Below are positions 5,550 through 7,365 of a stretch of 7,365 bases of DNA, piece by piece. This DNA is from Anaerolineales bacterium (GTDB taxonomy: Bacteria; Chloroflexota; Anaerolineae; 4572-78; NAK82). A program made the position numbers and the translations under genes. The stretch lies in assembly GCA_024643945.1 (NCBI GenBank), contig JAHELX010000305.1:1-7365 (forward strand), in the 5' to 3' direction. The notes beneath the pieces were generated by a model. It was not told the origin of the DNA, did not search any database, and saw only the letters and a list, made by a program, of their open reading frames with translations. Every line of letters starts with the position of its first letter. The stretch's first letter is position 1.

Positions 5550-6650
5550 CTACGACCGGCGGCGTAAGATCAACCCGGCCTTGCCCAACGCCAGGCCGAT
5601 GACCACCAGCGCCAGTCCCCAGACTGGCAGCCGGTATGTTCCCTCTGGGGAAACGCCGCCAGTAGCAGGCAACTGGCCTGGAGCGATTGCTTCGCCCCCG
5701 TTCACCGCGCCAGCCACATCGAGAAAGGCTTTACCTTCCAGAGCAGGGATAGCCTGCGCGCTGGCCAGGAAATTCTCATCAGGGACGGCGATCTGCCAGG
5801 CAAAGGCCCCGCTTTCCAACTGAAGCGCGGCCAGTGCAGTCAGCGGGGTGTTTCCGGCAACCACCCAGTCGCTGTTGGCAGGATCGTTTCCGGTGGCGAT
5901 GAGCGCCTGAATGACGTATGCAGTGGAATTGGCGTCGGTATCGGAGCCAAAATCGGAGGGTTTCTGGTAAGGGAAGCCGCCGTCTTCATTTTGGATGCCG
6001 TGCAGGTACTCCAGAGCCTTGTTCACGACGGCATCTTGCTCATCCGCTGCCACCAGTGCCTGGACGGCCAGAGCTGTGCTGTTGCTGTCACCACTGCCCG
6101 GGGTAATATCACCGTTCCAACTCCAGCTTCCATCGTCAAGCTGAACGGCGACCAGCCAATCCACCGCTGAGGCTGGAATAGGTCGTCCTGCAGCCTTGAG
6201 GGCCAGAATTGCCAGCGATTGTGAAACAAGGTTGCCAGCCTCGGCACCGCCGTAAAGACCGTTGTCATCCGACTTAGCTTCCAGTGAGGATACCAGGTCG
6301 ATGCCTCCAAAGTCGCGAGGGTCTCGACCAGCGGCCACCGCCGCCAGGATCAGCTTGGCAGTGTCGCCTGGCGTGGACAAGGCGCTGCTCACCTGGCTTT
6401 CCAGGAAACTGATGGGAGTGTTGCCGCCCTGACTCCAGGTGGCGGGATCTTCGCCACCTGCCACGATCGCGAAGACCGCTTCCATTGTGGCCCCAAGGCC
6501 ACTGGCGCTGTCAAAATCGCCGGCAAAGCCGCCGTCAGCGCTCTGATGAGCGCGCAACCAGTCCAAGGCCTCGGGCGAGCCGGCCATCGCCGGGGCCGCA
6601 CTCGACAAAACCAGGACTGCCGTGGTGAGCAACAAGATCAACCGTCTCAT
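5550..6650 (-). CDS. Secreted LPATGG-anchored alpha/alpha-toroid repeat protein, putative corrinoid binder
   Basis: A 366-aa exported protein. Residues 1-23 are a signal peptide (MRRLILLLTT... with cleavage after AMA). Residues ~25-312 contain prenyltransferase/squalene-cyclase-type repeats: ALDWLRAHQSADGGF (28-42), AVDWLVAVQLDDGSW (162-176), ALEYLHGIQNEDGGF (212-226) and ALAALQLESGAF (272-283). The domain ends in QAIPALEGKAFLDV (299-312). The C-terminus has LPATGG (327-332), a hydrophobic helix (341-362) and RRRS, a sortase-type anchor. The Asp/Cys/His zinc site of prenyltransferases and the DxDD motif of squalene cyclases are not evident, so catalysis is doubtful. It is the first gene behind a cobalamin riboswitch and precedes cobS and cobU. 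The same alpha/alpha fold forms the cobalamin-binding domain of intrinsic factor and transcobalamin, so extracellular corrinoid capture is inferred. No C-terminal DUF4430-like domain is seen. GAGGAG (6660-6665) stands 9 nt before the ATG. Confidence 0.85.
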   Translation of the reverse strand: MRRLILLLTTAVLVLSSAAPAMAGSPEALDWLRAHQSADGGFAGDFDSASGLGATMEAVFAIVAGGEDPATWSQGGNTPISFLESQVSSALSTPGDTAKLILAAVAAGRDPRDFGGIDLVSSLEAKSDDNGLYGGAEAGNLVSQSLAILALKAAGRPIPASAVDWLVAVQLDDGSWSWNGDITPGSGDSNSTALAVQALVAADEQDAVVNKALEYLHGIQNEDGGFPYQKPSDFGSDTDANSTAYVIQALIATGNDPANSDWVVAGNTPLTALAALQLESGAFAWQIAVPDENFLASAQAIPALEGKAFLDVAGAVNGGEAIAPGQLPATGGVSPEGTYRLPVWGLALVVIGLALGKAGLILRRRS

Positions 6651-6719
6651 TGTTGTTCTCTCCTCGATGTTATCGGGTGATCAGATACAAATTGAGTGCA
6701 ATCAACCAGTTCATCGCAC

Positions 6720-6747
6720 AAAAAAACCCTTGCCATTTCGACAAGGG
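6720..6747 (-). terminator. Riboswitch-controlled Rho-independent terminator
   Basis: On the minus strand CCCTTGTC-GAAAT-GGCAAGGG forms an 8-bp stem (one G-U pair) followed by seven Ts (6720-6726). It lies between the cobalamin aptamer and the ribosome binding site of the toroid gene, so it acts as the off-state of the switch. Its 5' arm overlaps the antiterminator. Confidence 0.85.
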
Positions 6748-6785
6748 GACCTATGGGGCATGTTCCATATGTGCCCTGTCCCCTT
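6743..6785 (-). promoter_or_regulatory. Antiterminator hairpin of the cobalamin switch
   Basis: AAGGGGAC and GTCCCCTT (arms at 6778-6785 and 6743-6750) pair over 8 bp, with an inner GGGCA/TGCCC stem. The downstream arm includes bases 6743-6747, which form the start of the terminator stem, so the two folds exclude each other. A short CCTT/AAGG pairing (6782-6795) could block the upstream arm and serve as an anti-antiterminator; this last part is weak. Confidence 0.65.
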
Positions 6786-6800
6786 TCCTCGAAGGCTGTG

Positions 6801-7044
6801 CAGTGGCAGACGTTGGGCGGGTTCTCTGGCTTGGCCAGAAAACAGTGGTCAGATGTCCATAGTGTGAAGTAATCTTTCTCTGACTACTGACCACCATCTA
6901 CTGGCCCTACAGTTGCGGGACAGCGCCGGACTTCACCTGCACCACTTTACTCTGCACCCGCCTGCCTGAGGTTGGGTGCAGTACAGGTGGCACCGATCTT
7001 TCCCCTTTAAGCCCTAGCATCCGGGCGTCGGGTCACCCACGTCC
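6801..7044 (-). ncRNA. Cobalamin riboswitch aptamer
   Basis: Binds adenosylcobalamin or a related corrinoid and controls the downstream operon. On the minus strand the core elements appear in order. They are the P1 strand GGACGTGGG, hairpin GCCC...GGGC then TTAAAGGGGAA, CGGTG, AAGTCCGGCGCTGTCCCGC, AACTGTAGG, AAGCCAGAGAACCCGCC, the P1 partner CCCAACGTC, and the B12 box GCCACTG (6801-6807). These match the known consensus (GGGAA, GGTG-AA-TCC, CTGxCCCGCAACTGT, AAGTCAGGAGACCTGCC). A long side arm (GTGGTCAG/CTGACCAC) is closed by GGCCAG/CTGGCC. About 57 nt (6934-6990), forming CACCTG/CAGGTG and CTGCACCC/GGGTGCAG stems, are inserted between GGTG and AAGTCC. The downstream platform is transcriptional, so corrinoid excess should switch the operon off. 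Confidence 0.95.
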
Positions 7045-7052
7045 TGATGAAG

Positions 7053-7060
7053 TTATTATT
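7053..7060 (-). promoter_or_regulatory. Weak candidate promoter of the cobalamin operon
   Basis: AATAAT (7055-7060, five of six -10 bases) or the overlapping TAATAA (7053-7058) lies just upstream of the aptamer, where the start must be. No good -35 is seen; GCTACA (7076-7081) matches three of six. TTGACG further upstream (about 7111-7116) lacks a -10 at proper spacing. Confidence 0.3.
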
Positions 7061-7123
7061 CAATTGGGCAGTCGCTGTAGCACACTCACGCCAATGAGCT
7101 ACCTGGTGCCCCGTCAAGGCAAT

Positions 7124-7137
7124 TCTGAGGCCTCAGA
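7124..7137. repeat. Perfect 14-bp palindrome
   Basis: TCTGAGGCCTCAGA, between the response-regulator stop and the riboswitch. It could be a regulator-binding site for the cobalamin operon or a weak terminator element for the upstream gene. Confidence 0.45.
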
Positions 7138-7142
7138 CTCAG

Positions 7143-7173
7143 CCCTTATGGGTGCAACCTTTGTACCCTTATG
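7143..7173. repeat. Direct repeat CCCTTATG flanking a hairpin
   Basis: CCCTTATG occurs at 7143-7150 and 7166-7173, exactly 23 bp apart. Between and overlapping them, GGGTGCAA-CCT-TTGTACCC forms a near-perfect 8-bp stem (one G-U on the plus strand, an A-C mismatch on the minus). No T-tract follows on the minus strand, so it is not a typical terminator. Confidence 0.4.
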
Positions 7174-7190
7174 ATTCAGATGGCGGGGTA

Positions 7191-7365
7191 CTAATCGGCC
7201 AGCTCTTTTCGCTTTCGCAGTACGCGCTCCACGCTCTCCACAAGATCGCTGGGGCCGAACGGCTTGGTCACATAGTCATCCACCTTGGCGATGTGTAGCC
7301 CCAGGACTTTGTCAATACTCTGCGCCTTGGCTGTGACGACCACCACCGGGATGTGTTGCAGCTCG
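7191..7365 (-). CDS. Response regulator receiver domain, C-terminal part (partial)
   Basis: The window edge cuts this gene; the last 57 residues and the TAG (7191-7193) are visible. The sequence IPVVVVTAKAQ holds the beta-4 strand with the conserved Thr, and VDDYVTKPFGPSDLVESVER holds the conserved Lys-Pro of beta-5 and helix 5. The phosphorylated Asp lies outside the window. The usual GADDY is VDDY here. The chain ends in a basic RKRKELAD right after helix 5, so there is no C-terminal DNA-binding domain. Any effector domain must be N-terminal or absent (CheY/Spo0F-like), or this is a trailing receiver of a hybrid protein. No clear functional link with the downstream cobalamin operon. Confidence 0.9.
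   Translation of the reverse strand, partial: ELQHIPVVVVTAKAQSIDKVLGLHIAKVDDYVTKPFGPSDLVESVERVLRKRKELAD

Noticed and set aside
5550..6650. Squalene-hopene cyclase or prenyltransferase enzyme
   Set aside because: The repeats fit the fold, but there is a signal peptide and wall anchor, the chain is too short for a cyclase, and neither DxDD nor a zinc site is seen.
7105..7116. TTGACG as the -35 of the cobalamin operon
   Set aside because: At 16-18 bp downstream there is no -10-like sequence (TTGGCG is found), and the start would be far upstream of the aptamer.

Overview
The window looks like a chromosomal segment of a free-living bacterium, most likely a member of the Chloroflexota (Anaerolineae or Caldilineae type). 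This is an inference from gene style, not a proven placement. The clues are moderately GC-rich DNA with good Shine-Dalgarno sites, a small NHLP-clan (Os1348/Franean1_4349-like) RiPP-precursor-type protein, a tiny one-pass membrane protein with a Pro/Thr-rich tail, and a secreted alpha/alpha-toroid protein ending in an LPATGG anchor. Nothing in the window indicates a phage, plasmid, insertion sequence, CRISPR array, tRNA or rRNA.

Left part (1-3413): pyrG (CTP synthase, minus strand) and a family-1 beta-glycosidase (plus strand) diverge from a 331-bp intergenic region. Two back-to-back sigma70-type promoters lie there. The pyrG promoter is near consensus (TTGACA, 17 bp, TATCAT) and gives a leader of about 225 nt. 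That leader is full of inverted repeats and holds a possible leaderless 31-codon ORF whose stop lies in the loop of a perfect 12-bp hairpin. The glycosidase promoter carries a perfect 7-3-7 dyad between its -35 and -10, which looks like an operator.

Middle (3414-4139): a 70-aa NHLP-clan-like protein (minus) and a 93-aa single-pass membrane protein (plus) diverge from a short region with two extended -10 promoters.

Right part (4140-7190): a cobalamin-controlled operon on the minus strand. A full cobalamin riboswitch with a visible terminator/antiterminator switch comes first. It is followed by a secreted, surface-anchored alpha/alpha-toroid protein, then cobS and cobU. CobU and CobS carry out nucleotide-loop assembly in corrinoid salvage. 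The first gene has the same general fold as the cobalamin-binding domain of animal intrinsic factor and transcobalamin. The most interesting hypothesis here is that it is a bacterial extracellular corrinoid-binding protein. The window ends in the C-terminal part of a response-regulator receiver domain (minus), upstream of the riboswitch.
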